From: Brevibacterium sp. 'Marine'
GTDB lineage: Bacteria > Actinomycetota > Actinomycetes > Actinomycetales > Brevibacteriaceae
Reading direction: 5' to 3'
Length of the DNA: 64,000 nucleotides
NCBI RefSeq assembly: GCF_012844365.1
Contig: NZ_CP051626.1
Coordinates: 496,001-560,000 of the forward strand
The notes under the pieces are model-generated. The model made no database searches and was not told where the DNA came from. It saw nothing but the letters and a program-made list of their open reading frames with translations. Of this stretch, positions 42,135 through 51,098 are shown one piece after another (the first letter of the stretch is position 1; every line of letters starts with the position of its first letter). The translations under genes were made by a program, and so were the position numbers.

Positions 42135-43839
42135 GATTTCGCGTTCGGAATACGTCGCGTCGTTCGGACCGACGGTCGGTGACCGGGTGCGCCTGGCCGA
42201 TACCGACATCGTCATCGAGATCGAGAAGGACTACTGCGCAGGCGGCGACGAGGTCGTCTTCGGCGGCGGCAAGTCCGCCCGCGAATCGATGGCGCAGTCC
42301 TCGCGCACCCGCGCCGAAGGCACCCCCGACCTCATCATCACCGGGGCGATCATCCTCGACCACTGGGGAGTCGTGAAGGCCGATGTCGGCATCCGCGACG
42401 GCAGATTCGTCGCCATCGGCAAGTCCGGCAACCCGGACACGATGAATGGCGTCCACCCGGACCTCGTCGTCGGCCCCAACACCGAGGTGGCCAGCGGCAA
42501 TGGTCTGATCATGACACCCGGCACCATCGACACTCACATCCACTTCGTCGGCCCCGACCAGTTCGAGGTCGGCCTCATGGCCGGCACCACGACGATGGTC
42601 GGCGGCGGCACCGGACCCACCGAGGGTTCGAAGGCCACCCTGGCCACCCCAGGCCCCTGGTGGCTGGCCCGGATGTTCGAGTCGATGGACCCGTGGCCGG
42701 TCAACGTCCTCTTCCTCGGCCGCGGCAACACGATGAACGAAGAGGCCCTGTACGAACAGCTGCGCGGCGGAGCCGCCGGCTTCAAGATCCACGAGGACTG
42801 GGGCGCGACCCCGGCTGTCATCGACAAGGCCCTGTCCGTGGCCGATGACACCGGAGTGCAGGTCGCCATCCACTCGGACACCCTCAACGAGGCCGGATTC
42901 GTCGAGGACATGCTCAAAGCGGTCGCCGGCCGGACCTTCCACTCCTTCCACACCGAGGGTGCCGGCGGCGGTCACGCCCCCGACATCATCAAGATCGCCT
43001 CGGAGCTCAATGTGCTCCCGGCCTCGACGAACCCGACCCGCCCGTTCACGGTCAACACCGTCGACGAGCACCTCGACATGGTCATGGTCGCCCATCACCT
43101 CAACCCGCAGGTGCCCAACGACCTCGCCTTCGCCGAGTCCCGTGTCCGCGCCGGCACCATCGAGGCCGAGGACGTGCTCCAGGACCTCGGCGCCCTGTCG
43201 ATCATGTCCTCGGACGCGCAGGCGATGGGCCGCATCGGCGAGGTCGCCATGCGCACCTGGCAGACCGCGCACCAGATGAAGAAGCTGCGCGGACCTCTGC
43301 CCGGCGACGACCGGGCGGACAACAACCGGGCTCGCCGTTATATCGCGAAGTACACGGTCAACCCGGCCATCGCCCACGGAATCGACTCCTATGTCGGTTC
43401 GATCGAACCGGGCAAACTCGCTGACTTCGTGCTCTGGCAGCCCTCGATGTTCGCCGTCCGTCCGCACACCGTGTTCAAGGGCGGAATGGCCGCCGTCGCC
43501 GCGCTCGGCGACCCGAACGCCTCGATCCCGACCCCGCAGCCGGTGTCCGAACGCCTCGGATTCAACTACCGGACCGCCTCGGCGGCGGCCACGAGCCTCG
43601 CGTTCGTGTCCGAGCAGGCCATCGACGACGATATCGCGGGCAAGCTCGACCGCGTCCAGCGCGACTTCGTGCCGATCACCTCGACGCGCAAGGTCACGAA
43701 GGACGACATGATCGGCAACTCCGCCCGTCCCGACATCGAGGTCAACACGGACACGTATGCGGTGAAGATCGACGGGGAACTCGTCGAACACCGGCCCGCC
43801 GACTTCGTGCCCATGTCCCAGCGCTACTTCCTGTTCTGA
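42127..43839 (+). CDS. ureC: Urease alpha subunit (catalytic)
   Basis: A 570-residue urease alpha chain that hydrolyses urea to ammonia and carbamate at a di-nickel centre. Nickel ligands are intact: His137 and His139 (THIHF), carbamylated Lys220 with His222 (GFKIHEDW), His249 (AIHSD), His275 (FHTEG) and the Asp in SSDAQAMGR. The mobile flap reads VMVAHHLNP: the flap His323 is kept, but the cysteine that precedes it in nearly all ureases is Ala322. Arg339 in ESRVR is present. The ATG at 42127 overlaps the ureB stop. Confidence 0.97.
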   Translation: MAEISRSEYVASFGPTVGDRVRLADTDIVIEIEKDYCAGGDEVVFGGGKSARESMAQSSRTRAEGTPDLIITGAIILDHWGVVKADVGIRDGRFVAIGKSGNPDTMNGVHPDLVVGPNTEVASGNGLIMTPGTIDTHIHFVGPDQFEVGLMAGTTTMVGGGTGPTEGSKATLATPGPWWLARMFESMDPWPVNVLFLGRGNTMNEEALYEQLRGGAAGFKIHEDWGATPAVIDKALSVADDTGVQVAIHSDTLNEAGFVEDMLKAVAGRTFHSFHTEGAGGGHAPDIIKIASELNVLPASTNPTRPFTVNTVDEHLDMVMVAHHLNPQVPNDLAFAESRVRAGTIEAEDVLQDLGALSIMSSDAQAMGRIGEVAMRTWQTAHQMKKLRGPLPGDDRADNNRARRYIAKYTVNPAIAHGIDSYVGSIEPGKLADFVLWQPSMFAVRPHTVFKGGMAAVAALGDPNASIPTPQPVSERLGFNYRTASAAATSLAFVSEQAIDDDIAGKLDRVQRDFVPITSTRKVTKDDMIGNSARPDIEVNTDTYAVKIDGELVEHRPADFVPMSQRYFLF

Positions 43840-43847
43840 GGCAGCGC

Positions 43848-44621
43848 TTGAGATCTCGTTCCGCACTGCTCGTCCTCGCCGACGGGCGCCTGCCGACCGG
43901 CGGGTACGCCCATTCGGCGGGGCTCGAACAGGCCATCCGCCAAGGCTGGGTCACCGATATCGCCGGGCTGCGCGACTTCCTGCGCGGCCGCCTGCACACG
44001 ACGGGGCTGATGAACGCGGCCTTCGCCGTGGCCGCGTGGAAGGCCGTGGATGAGTCCATCCTCGCCGAGGCGGCCCCCACCGAATCGTCGGACGCCGAGT
44101 CGACCTCGAGGTCGACCTCAGCGCAGACAGCCGAGTCGACCCCGGTTACGGGGAACCTCGCCGAGGCGGCCCTGCTCGAGCTGAACGCCGAGCTCATCGC
44201 CCGCACCCCGTCCCCGGCGCTGCGCCGGATCGGGGCCTGGCTGGGCACGCTCATGGCCCGGTCGTTGCGCAGCATCCACCCGCACCCTCTGCTCGAGACC
44301 CTGCCCAAAGACCTGCAGCAGCCGCTCGTCTACGGTGCGGTCGGCCGGGTACTGGGCCTGTCCGATGCCGACACAGCCGCGACCATCCTCCACGAGGCGG
44401 TCACGGGACCGGCGACGGCCGCGGTCAAGCTCATGCACATCGACCCGTTCCAAGCCCACGGTGCGATCATCGATCTCGCCGCCGACCTCGACGAAGCAGC
44501 TGAGCGTGCCGCGGACTTCGGCCGCGGCGACCCGGCCGAGATTCCGGCGCTGAGCGCGCCGCTGTCGGACTTCGCCGCCGAACTGCACGAGGGGGACAAT
44601 GTTCGACTCTTCGCTTCCTGA
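43848..44621 (+). CDS. ureF: Urease accessory protein UreF with inserted segment
   Basis: A 257-residue UreF, which with UreD and UreG loads nickel into urease. The hallmark LADGRLPTGGYAHSAGLEQA is at residues 10-29; then RQGWVTDIAGLRDFLRGRLH; RSIHPHPLLETLPKD and HIDPFQAHGAIIDLA are further family blocks. Residues from about 70 to 108 are a Ser/Thr/Ala-rich insert flanked by two copies of the dispersed motif (codons LAEAA at 44063 and 44159), absent from other UreF proteins. The start is a TTG after GAGGCAGCGC, eight bases after the ureC stop. Confidence 0.9.
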   Translation: MRSRSALLVLADGRLPTGGYAHSAGLEQAIRQGWVTDIAGLRDFLRGRLHTTGLMNAAFAVAAWKAVDESILAEAAPTESSDAESTSRSTSAQTAESTPVTGNLAEAALLELNAELIARTPSPALRRIGAWLGTLMARSLRSIHPHPLLETLPKDLQQPLVYGAVGRVLGLSDADTAATILHEAVTGPATAAVKLMHIDPFQAHGAIIDLAADLDEAAERAADFGRGDPAEIPALSAPLSDFAAELHEGDNVRLFAS

Positions 44622-45480
44622 GACCTGGGCGCTCAACCCGACCGGCTCGGCCAGCGGGATGACCTGCCGGGCCTCGGTCGCGACGACCACGGACGGCACG
44701 ACACCGCACGGCCGTACCCGCTCCCGCATCGACGGACTGCGGCGCCAAGCCCCGCTCGTTCCGCGCCCCACCGGCGCCAGCGGTTTCGAACCCTTCGTCG
44801 ACGGCGACCCGGACATCGCCCGGGTGGCACTGACGACCGCGGCTGCCGGCCCGCTCGGTGGAGACCACTATGTCTTCGACGTCCACGTCGGCGCCGGCTC
44901 GACCCTGCTGCTGCGGGAGGTCTCCGCGACCCTGGTCCTGCCGGGTGCCCACGGCGACCCCTCGCTCATGCACTGCCGAGTCACCGTCGAGTCGGGCGGC
45001 ACCCTGATCTGGGTGCCCGAACCCGTCATCGCCGCTCAGGGCTGCCACCACACGCACCGCGTCGACATCGACCTCGCCGAGGATGCCCGCCTGTTCTTCC
45101 GCGAAGAGCTGCTGCTCGGCCGTCACGGAGAGGAGCCGGGAAACATGAGTTCCCGACTCAATGTTCGCCGAGGCGGCCGTGCCTTGAGCATCCAACGCTT
45201 CGATCTCGGCCCTGCCGGGAAAGGCTTCGACACCCCGTCCGTGGTCGGAGGAGCATTGGGCGTCGGATCGGTCGTCATCGTCGAACCCGACGGGGGACTG
45301 CCGAGTGCGACCACCATCGCCGATCCGAAATCGGCGCTGCTGCCCATCGACGAGACCTGTGTGCAGGTCAACTCGCTCGGTGATGACGGGCTGGCCCTGC
45401 GCAAACGCCTCGACGCGGCACTCGCCGCACTCGGGGAACCCTGGGGTCGGGAGACCGGCTGGTCCGCGGTGCCCCGATGA
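44599..45480 (+). CDS. ureD: Urease accessory protein UreD (UreH)
   Basis: A 293-residue UreD, the scaffold that binds apo-urease during nickel insertion. Typical segments: VALTTAAAGPLGGDHYVFDV, HVGAGSTLLLREVSATLVLP, WVPEPVIAAQGCHHTHRVDI and FREELLLGRHGEEPG. The start lies inside the end of ureF (23 bp overlap). Codons at 45176-45186 (VRRGGRA) include the CGCCGAGGCGG motif. A 169-bp gap separates it from ureG. Confidence 0.9.
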   Translation: MFDSSLPETWALNPTGSASGMTCRASVATTTDGTTPHGRTRSRIDGLRRQAPLVPRPTGASGFEPFVDGDPDIARVALTTAAAGPLGGDHYVFDVHVGAGSTLLLREVSATLVLPGAHGDPSLMHCRVTVESGGTLIWVPEPVIAAQGCHHTHRVDIDLAEDARLFFREELLLGRHGEEPGNMSSRLNVRRGGRALSIQRFDLGPAGKGFDTPSVVGGALGVGSVVIVEPDGGLPSATTIADPKSALLPIDETCVQVNSLGDDGLALRKRLDAALAALGEPWGRETGWSAVPR

Positions 45481-45649
45481 AGGATGCCGAGGTGACGGCC
45501 GACCGGTCGATCCGCGGCGCACCCGGCGGAGGATGACGAGGTGACGGCCGACCGGCCGCTCACCTGGACGGACACGGATCGGCGGGGGCCGCCTCGGCGA
45601 GATTCTGAAGAACCAACACAACAACGCACACGACAAACTGGAGGAGAAC

Positions 45650-46387
45650 ATGAGCCACGGAAAGCGCGCACTGCGCCTGGGAATCGCCGGACCCGTCGGG
45701 ACCGGCAAATCCTCGTCGATCGCGAACATCTGCACGGCCCTGGCCGATGAGTTCCGCATCGGCGTCATCACCAACGACATCTACACCGACGAGGACGCCC
45801 GCTTCCTCAAGGCCGCCGGCGTCCTGCCCGAAGAGCGCATCCGCGCCGTCGAAACCGGCGCCTGCCCGCACACCGCGATCCGCGACGATGTGAGCATGAA
45901 CCTGCTCGCCGTCGAAGCCCTGGAAGAGGACTTCGACCCGCTCGACATCGTCCTCGTCGAATCCGGCGGCGACAACCTCACCGCGACCTTCTCCCCGGCA
46001 CTCGTCGACGCGCAGCTCTTCGTCCTCGACGTCGCCGGCGGCGGCGACGTGGCCCGCAAGGGCGGACCGGGAATCGGCCGCGCCGACTTGCTCGTGATCA
46101 ACAAGATCGACCTCGGCGAGCATGTCGACGTCGACGTCGAGCAGATGCTCAACGATGCACGTGAGGCGCGCGAAGGCCAGCCCGTGCTCGGTGTGTCCCG
46201 GAAGATCCCCGAGACCGTCGAGGCCCTGGCCGGCTGGGTCCGCGAAGTCCACGCCCGCTTCGTCAAGGGCGACCACACGCCCGTCGATCCGGGCCCGATG
46301 GCCCCGCATTTCCACGCCGACGAGACGGGCGAAGGCGGCGGATACATGCACACCCACGACGAGGGCGAAGCCGCGCACAGCCACTGA
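45650..46387 (+). CDS. ureG: Urease accessory GTPase UreG with a His-rich tail
   Basis: A 245-residue SIMIBI GTPase that supplies energy for nickel transfer. P-loop [12 protein letters not shown] (11-22), switch region [16 protein letters not shown] metal motif in [28 protein letters not shown] and NKIDL base motif. The C-terminal 26 residues contain six histidines ([19 protein letters not shown], then AAHSH), a likely nickel store. UreE is not encoded in the operon, and this tail may replace it. Ribosome site GGAGGAG. Confidence 0.95.
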   Translation: MSHGKRALRLGIAGPVGTGKSSSIANICTALADEFRIGVITNDIYTDEDARFLKAAGVLPEERIRAVETGACPHTAIRDDVSMNLLAVEALEEDFDPLDIVLVESGGDNLTATFSPALVDAQLFVLDVAGGGDVARKGGPGIGRADLLVINKIDLGEHVDVDVEQMLNDAREAREGQPVLGVSRKIPETVEALAGWVREVHARFVKGDHTPVDPGPMAPHFHADETGEGGGYMHTHDEGEAAHSH

Positions 46388-46458
46388 TGACACCATCACC
46401 GAGGTGACACCAACACTGAGGTGGCACGAGCACCGCGGTGACACCATCACCGAGGTGA
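46388..46458. repeat. 20-bp direct repeat pair downstream of ureG
   Basis: TGACACCATCACCGAGGTGA occurs at 46388-46407, just after the ureG stop, and again at 46439-46458, with a diverged copy in between. Non-coding. Confidence 0.85.
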
Positions 46459-46628
46459 GGGGTCGGGACCCGGCTCCCACCTCGGTGGGGGTGTGGTTGG
46501 GAAGGGCAGGGCCGCCTCGGTGAGAGGGCGCCCGGTGCGGAGGGCAGCCTCGGCGACGGGACGGATCGGGATCGATCCACAGGGATTCGACGAAGGAGAG
46601 TACGGCCGCCTCGGCGGCTGGTGAACGG
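46388..46628. other. ureG-nikA-like intergenic region with repeats
   Basis: 241 bp. It contains two identical 20-bp copies of TGACACCATCACCGAGGTGA (46388-46407 and 46439-46458) with a degenerate one between. A good AAGGAG (46593-46598) is 31 bases from the next ATG, and between them lies a reverse CGCCGAGGCGG motif (46606-46616). Confidence 0.7.
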
Positions 46629-48221
46629 ATGAAAATGCGGACGGCGACGGCGTGGACGGCCGGTGCGGGAGCACTTGCGCTCCTGCTCAGCGGCTGCGAG
46701 GCCCCCAGCGGGGGAGACTCGGAGCTGGTCATCGGCACGGAGAACCTCGGCGGGTACAACCCGGTCAACGGCTACTCCGTCGACGGCAACTCGCCCTTCT
46801 ACGACGGGCTGATGCGACTCCAGGAGGACTCCGGATCGGGCGCGATGCCGGACATGGCACCGGCCTTGGCCGCGGCAGACCCGGAGCCGAACGACGACTC
46901 CACCGAGTGGACGGTGCAGCTGCGCGACGATGTCACCTTCTCCGACGGATCGGACTTCGACGCGAAGGACGTCGCCGCCACCTATGAGGCCATCGTCGAC
47001 CCGGAAGTGGCCTCCGAATCCGTCGACGCCTTCCGCATGATCACGACGGTGAAGACCCCCGACGACCACACGGTCGTCTTCGAACTCGACGAACCGACAC
47101 CCACCTTCACCTCACGCCTGACCGTCGGCATCCTGCCGTCCGAAGCCATCGAAGAAGGCACCCCGGCCGCGGACTGGAAGGTCAACTCCGAACCCGTGGG
47201 CACCGGCGCCTACACCTTGGAGTCGCTGACAGCGGACACGGCCGTGCTCAAGGCCCGCGACGACTACTGGCGGACGACTCCCGAGCTGAAGTCCGTGACC
47301 CTGCAGGCCTATGCCGACACCTCCGCGCTGGCCGCCGCGGTCAAGGACGGCAAGGTCTCCGGCGCCGCCGTGCCCCCGCGCTCGGTCGACCAGATCAAGG
47401 GCGAAGGGCAGGAGGTCTATACCGCCCGCACCGCCGATTGGCGCGGACTCAGCCTGCCCAGTGACAACCCTTTCACGAAGGACGCGACGGTCCGCAAGGC
47501 CCTCAATCTCGCGATCGACCGGGAGAAGCTCGTCGATGAGGTGCTCGCCGGCCACGGCACACCCGCCTCGACGCCGGTCGGCGAATTCTACGGCGACGCC
47601 TACGACCCCGACGCCGAGTTCGACGTCGACCTCGATGAGGCGAAGAAGCTGCTCGACGAGGCCGGGTGGAAAGCCGGATCCGGTGGAGTGCGGGTCAAGG
47701 ACGGGAAGAGAGCCGTCATCCCAGTCACCTATCCGGCCGGCGACACGGTACGCGGTGACATCGCCGCCGAGATCTCCGCACAGCTGGAGCAGCTCGGCGT
47801 GAAGCTCGAGATCAAGGGCCAGGAATGGGGCGAGATCGAAAAGGACCTCGCCGGACAGGCCATCGTCTACGCCGGCGGTGAGCAGCCCTATAACACCGAC
47901 CACCAGATCAGAGCCGCGCTGCACACGCAGACGACGACCTCCGGGGTCTTCGACAACCCCGCAAACATCGCCGTCCCCGGCGGGGACGAGCTGCTCGACC
48001 ACGCCGCCGTCGAAACGGACGAGGCGAAGGCCGATGCCGACTACCGTGAAGTGCAGTCGGCGTACATGGACGCGCCGAGCTACCTCATCGTCGCCTTCCT
48101 CGAACACACCTACGTCGCCGACACCCAGGGCTGGGATGTTCCCGACACGACGTTCGAACCGCACGTCCACGGCTCCGACTGGGGACCGTGGTGGAACCTG
48201 GCCGACTGGAAGAAGAACTGA
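46629..48221 (+). CDS. ABC importer substrate-binding lipoprotein (nickel/peptide class)
   Basis: A 530-residue family 5 extracellular binding protein. Signal peptide with lipobox LLSGC (Cys23). Family marks: WTVQLRDDVTFSDGSDFDAK, GTGAYTLESL, NPFTKDATVRKALNLAIDRE, LDEAKKLLDEAGWK and a C-terminal WGPWWNLADW. Family 5 proteins bind oligopeptides, nickel chelates or dipeptides; the position after urease and ahead of two permeases and two ATPases suggests nickel (NikA-like), but the binding residues cannot be judged by eye. Its ribosome site AAGGAG lies unusually far (31 bases) upstream. Confidence 0.85.
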   Translation: MKMRTATAWTAGAGALALLLSGCEAPSGGDSELVIGTENLGGYNPVNGYSVDGNSPFYDGLMRLQEDSGSGAMPDMAPALAAADPEPNDDSTEWTVQLRDDVTFSDGSDFDAKDVAATYEAIVDPEVASESVDAFRMITTVKTPDDHTVVFELDEPTPTFTSRLTVGILPSEAIEEGTPAADWKVNSEPVGTGAYTLESLTADTAVLKARDDYWRTTPELKSVTLQAYADTSALAAAVKDGKVSGAAVPPRSVDQIKGEGQEVYTARTADWRGLSLPSDNPFTKDATVRKALNLAIDREKLVDEVLAGHGTPASTPVGEFYGDAYDPDAEFDVDLDEAKKLLDEAGWKAGSGGVRVKDGKRAVIPVTYPAGDTVRGDIAAEISAQLEQLGVKLEIKGQEWGEIEKDLAGQAIVYAGGEQPYNTDHQIRAALHTQTTTSGVFDNPANIAVPGGDELLDHAAVETDEAKADADYREVQSAYMDAPSYLIVAFLEHTYVADTQGWDVPDTTFEPHVHGSDWGPWWNLADWKKN

Positions 48222-49216
48222 CATCGCACCCGACCGGATCCGGGGCATTCCGGTTCCGACACATCGTGGCCCGAGGCGGCATCGTCCTCGGCGGGATGAT
48301 CCTTGCCGGTTTGGCCGGCGGGGCCGGGGTGTTCGCCCTGTCCGCGGCCTCCCCGTCCAACCCCTTGGCTCATACCGTCGCGGGGTGGGAATTCGCGTCC
48401 GCCGAGGCGCGGGAGAACCTCGCGGCCGCCTATGACACAGGCGGTTGGCTGGGTGCCTGGTGGCAGTGGCTGCTGACGTCCGTGACCACGGGCGACCTCG
48501 GGTATTCGCGGCTGCTGCACACCTCTGTCGCCGAGGTGGTCCTCGGCCGCGGACTCCACACCGTGGCCGCGACCCTGACCGCCATGGTGATCACCGCGGT
48601 CATCGTGGGCATCGCCTCCATACTGTTGGCGAGATTCCCCGGGCTCGCCCACAATTCGGCGACCTCGGGACTCATCGGCGCCTGGTTGGCCGTTCCCTCC
48701 TTCGTCATCGCGCTCATCATCGTCGTCCTCTTCGGTCGGCAGCTGCCGAACCCGGCCACGAGTGCTCCCATCACTCTCATCCCCTCCGTGGCGGTGACGA
48801 TCGCCCTGGCGTGGTCGGCGATGCTCATCGCCGCAGCGCGGTCCGCGGCCGCCGAGGTGTGGTCGACGCCGTGGGCGCGCGCCCTCGTCGGTCGCGGTTT
48901 CTCCCCTGCGGCACGGGTGCGCACGGTGCTGCCGTCGATCGTGGCGGCCGTGCGGGCACCGGCGGTCATCTACGTGCCGGTGGTCATCCTCGGCGAGGCC
49001 GCCGTCGAGGCGGTCCTGTCCTATCCGGGGCTCGGCAACGCCCTCGTCGAGGCGGCCGCCGGAGCCGATCTGCCGCTGCTGGCCACGGTCACGGCGATCG
49101 CCGCGGCTGTGACGACTGGGCTGGTGCTCGGGGTGCGGTCGTTCGGAGCCGGCGGCGACGACCGGTTCCTGGCCGCCGGCGCCAGTGTCGGCGTGCTCGG
49201 GAAGGGGTGCGCATGA
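48188..49216 (+). CDS. ABC importer permease, NikB/DppB-like
   Basis: A permease of the binding-protein-dependent type with about six helices. It has the NikB/DppB traits: GDLGYSRLLHTSVAEVVLGR in the first loop, and the coupling EAA-like loop ARALVGRGFSPAARVRTVLP. ILGEAAVEAVLSYPGLGNAL is typical. From the first GTG it is 342 residues; the start overlaps the binding protein gene by 34 bp and may lie later (GAAGAAGAA precedes an in-frame CTG at 48219). Confidence 0.82.
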   Translation: MVEPGRLEEELTSHPTGSGAFRFRHIVARGGIVLGGMILAGLAGGAGVFALSAASPSNPLAHTVAGWEFASAEARENLAAAYDTGGWLGAWWQWLLTSVTTGDLGYSRLLHTSVAEVVLGRGLHTVAATLTAMVITAVIVGIASILLARFPGLAHNSATSGLIGAWLAVPSFVIALIIVVLFGRQLPNPATSAPITLIPSVAVTIALAWSAMLIAAARSAAAEVWSTPWARALVGRGFSPAARVRTVLPSIVAAVRAPAVIYVPVVILGEAAVEAVLSYPGLGNALVEAAAGADLPLLATVTAIAAAVTTGLVLGVRSFGAGGDDRFLAAGASVGVLGKGCA

Positions 49217-49995
49217 GCCGGCGGGTGTGGGGTGCCGTCTTCCTCGGGGTCGTGCTCGTCCTGCTCATCTGCGGACGGTTCCTGCCCGGCGAGGGCACGG
49301 ACTTCTCGCGTGCACTCCTGCCGCCCGGCGCCGGCGGCCTGCTCGGGACCGACCATTTCGGTCGCAGCGTGGCCGTGACCGTCTGGGACGCCGCCGGCGG
49401 ATCGGCCCTGGCCGCGCTCATCACCGCGGCCGTGACCACCGCGATCGGTGCGGGAATCGGTGTGGTCTCGACCCTGTCGACCGGCCTGTCGAAGGTGTCG
49501 ACGGGTCTGCTCATCGCGACCTTGGTCGTGCCCTCGATGCTGTTCACCTTCATCGTCGTCGGCATCCTCGGTGGCGGTCGGACGGCGATCATGGTGACCG
49601 TGGCGCTCACGCACTGGCCGTTGGCGGCTCAGCTCATCGGGCCGAAGGTGCGGGAGGAATGGGACTCCGGGTGGGTGCGTTTCGACCGCCGCCTCGGTGC
49701 CGGTCGAGCGCAGATCCTCAAGTGGCATGTGCTGCCGGCAGCCGGGGGACGGGTGGCGGCGGCGATGGCTGTGATCTTCCCGTCAGCGGTCGTGCACGAG
49801 GCGACGACGGCGTTCCTCGGGATCGGCGTCGATCCGGCCGCGGTGTCGCTCGGGCCGCTCATCGCCTGGGGGCAGTCGGACATGACGGTCGGTGCGTGGT
49901 GGACTCTGGTCGTCCCGACATGTGCGCTCATGGTGCTGCTTCTGCCGCCGACGATCCTGGCCCGCCGGCTGGGAGAGAGGCCCAGATCGCTGTGA
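49213..49995 (+). CDS. ABC importer permease, NikC/DppC-like
   Basis: A 260-residue second permease. LLGTDHFGRSVAVTVWDAAG is the DppC/NikC hallmark after the first helix, followed by five more helices and the coupling loop FDRRLGAGRAQILKWHVLPA. TTAFLGIGVDPAAVSLGPLI near the end is conserved. The ATG overlaps the NikB-like stop (ATGA). Confidence 0.88.
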   Translation: MSRRVWGAVFLGVVLVLLICGRFLPGEGTDFSRALLPPGAGGLLGTDHFGRSVAVTVWDAAGGSALAALITAAVTTAIGAGIGVVSTLSTGLSKVSTGLLIATLVVPSMLFTFIVVGILGGGRTAIMVTVALTHWPLAAQLIGPKVREEWDSGWVRFDRRLGAGRAQILKWHVLPAAGGRVAAAMAVIFPSAVVHEATTAFLGIGVDPAAVSLGPLIAWGQSDMTVGAWWTLVVPTCALMVLLLPPTILARRLGERPRSL

Positions 49996-51098
49996 CCGCT
50001 CTTCATCTTCGTGACATCACGCTGAGTCTGCCCGGAACCGGCGAGGTGCTGTCGGCGCTCGACCTCGAGATGCGCCTCGGAGGGATCACCTGGCTCGTCG
50101 GGGAATCGGGGGCCGGGAAGTCCACGCTGTGCAATCTGCTCGCCGGACTCAGCCCCGTCGATGCGAAGGTCAGCGGGGTGCTGGATCTCAGTGAGATCGT
50201 CAGCGATCGAGGTCGGCGCGGCGTCCGTGGTGGACGTGGTGGGCGCGGCGTCCGTGGCGAGCGGGCCGCCGGTGAGAGGCGCGACATCGCCGAGGCGGCT
50301 GTCCCCGGAGACGGTCGCCTCGACCTCGGTGCCGGGCGGGGCCGTCGGGCGCTGGCGAGGATGCGTCGTGCCGGAGTGATCGCCTGGGCGCCGCAGAATG
50401 CCATGGACACGTTCCCGCCGACCATGCGTCTGGTCGACTGGTTCGCACGGGCGGGGATCGAGAGTCCCGACCTGGCGGCGTACGGCTTGGAGAAGTCGAT
50501 CCTCCGCAGGCGGCCGCATCAGGTCTCGGGAGGTCAGATCTCCCGCATCTCCTTGGCCGCAGCCGTGGCGAAGTCACCTCGGCTGCTCGTCTGCGATGAG
50601 CCGACCGCGGGGCTCGACCCCGAGCAGGCCGATGCCGTCGTCGGGGTGCTCAATGAGCAGACTTCGACAGGCGGCCGCGCGGTGCTCGCAGTGACGCATG
50701 ACCTGTCGGGACTGCAGCGCAATGCCCGTTCCGACGACCGAGTGGCCGTGGCCTTCAACGGACATATCGTCGAGAACTGCTCGGTCGGGGCCTTCTTCGC
50801 CGGCCGTGCCGCGAATGCCTATGTGCAGGCGTTGGCAGCGGCCGCACCGGCCGCCGGTGCGCACCCGCTGCCGCCGGCCGACGGGATTCGGCCGGCGCCG
50901 TGGGTGTACCGGGACGGGGACGAACTGCGCCGCCTCGGCGAAGGTGAGGTCAGGGGCGGCGGCCGGACCTTGCCGGGTGGACCGACCTTGCTGGTTGACC
51001 GGAACCTGCCGGGTGACCTGACTCCGCCGGGTGACCGGACCCTGCCGGGGGCCGGGACGGGACGGAATCGACTCGACGGCAGGGGAGGGCCGGAATGA
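49992..51098 (+). CDS. ABC importer ATPase, NikD/DppD-like, with low-complexity insert
   Basis: A 368-residue ATPase. Walker A GESGAGKST (about 38-46), Q-loop in IAWAPQNAMDTF, signature QVSGGQISRI, Walker B LLVCDEPTAGLD and H-loop AVTHDLSGL are intact. Between Walker A and the Q-loop sits an Arg/Gly-rich insert (DRGRRGVRGGRGGRGVRGER) ending in a CGCCGAGGCGG motif (50287), and the C-terminal 60 residues carry repeats such as GGPTLLVDRNLPGD. The start is GTG overlapping the previous stop (GTGA). Confidence 0.85.
   Translation: MTALHLRDITLSLPGTGEVLSALDLEMRLGGITWLVGESGAGKSTLCNLLAGLSPVDAKVSGVLDLSEIVSDRGRRGVRGGRGGRGVRGERAAGERRDIAEAAVPGDGRLDLGAGRGRRALARMRRAGVIAWAPQNAMDTFPPTMRLVDWFARAGIESPDLAAYGLEKSILRRRPHQVSGGQISRISLAAAVAKSPRLLVCDEPTAGLDPEQADAVVGVLNEQTSTGGRAVLAVTHDLSGLQRNARSDDRVAVAFNGHIVENCSVGAFFAGRAANAYVQALAAAAPAAGAHPLPPADGIRPAPWVYRDGDELRRLGEGEVRGGGRTLPGGPTLLVDRNLPGDLTPPGDRTLPGAGTGRNRLDGRGGPE

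Noticed and set aside
42004-43866. A 620-codon open frame antisense to ureC
   Set aside because: High-GC third positions make long antisense frames common. Its translation is His/Asp/Val/Arg-rich without any family motif, while the forward frame is a full urease alpha subunit.
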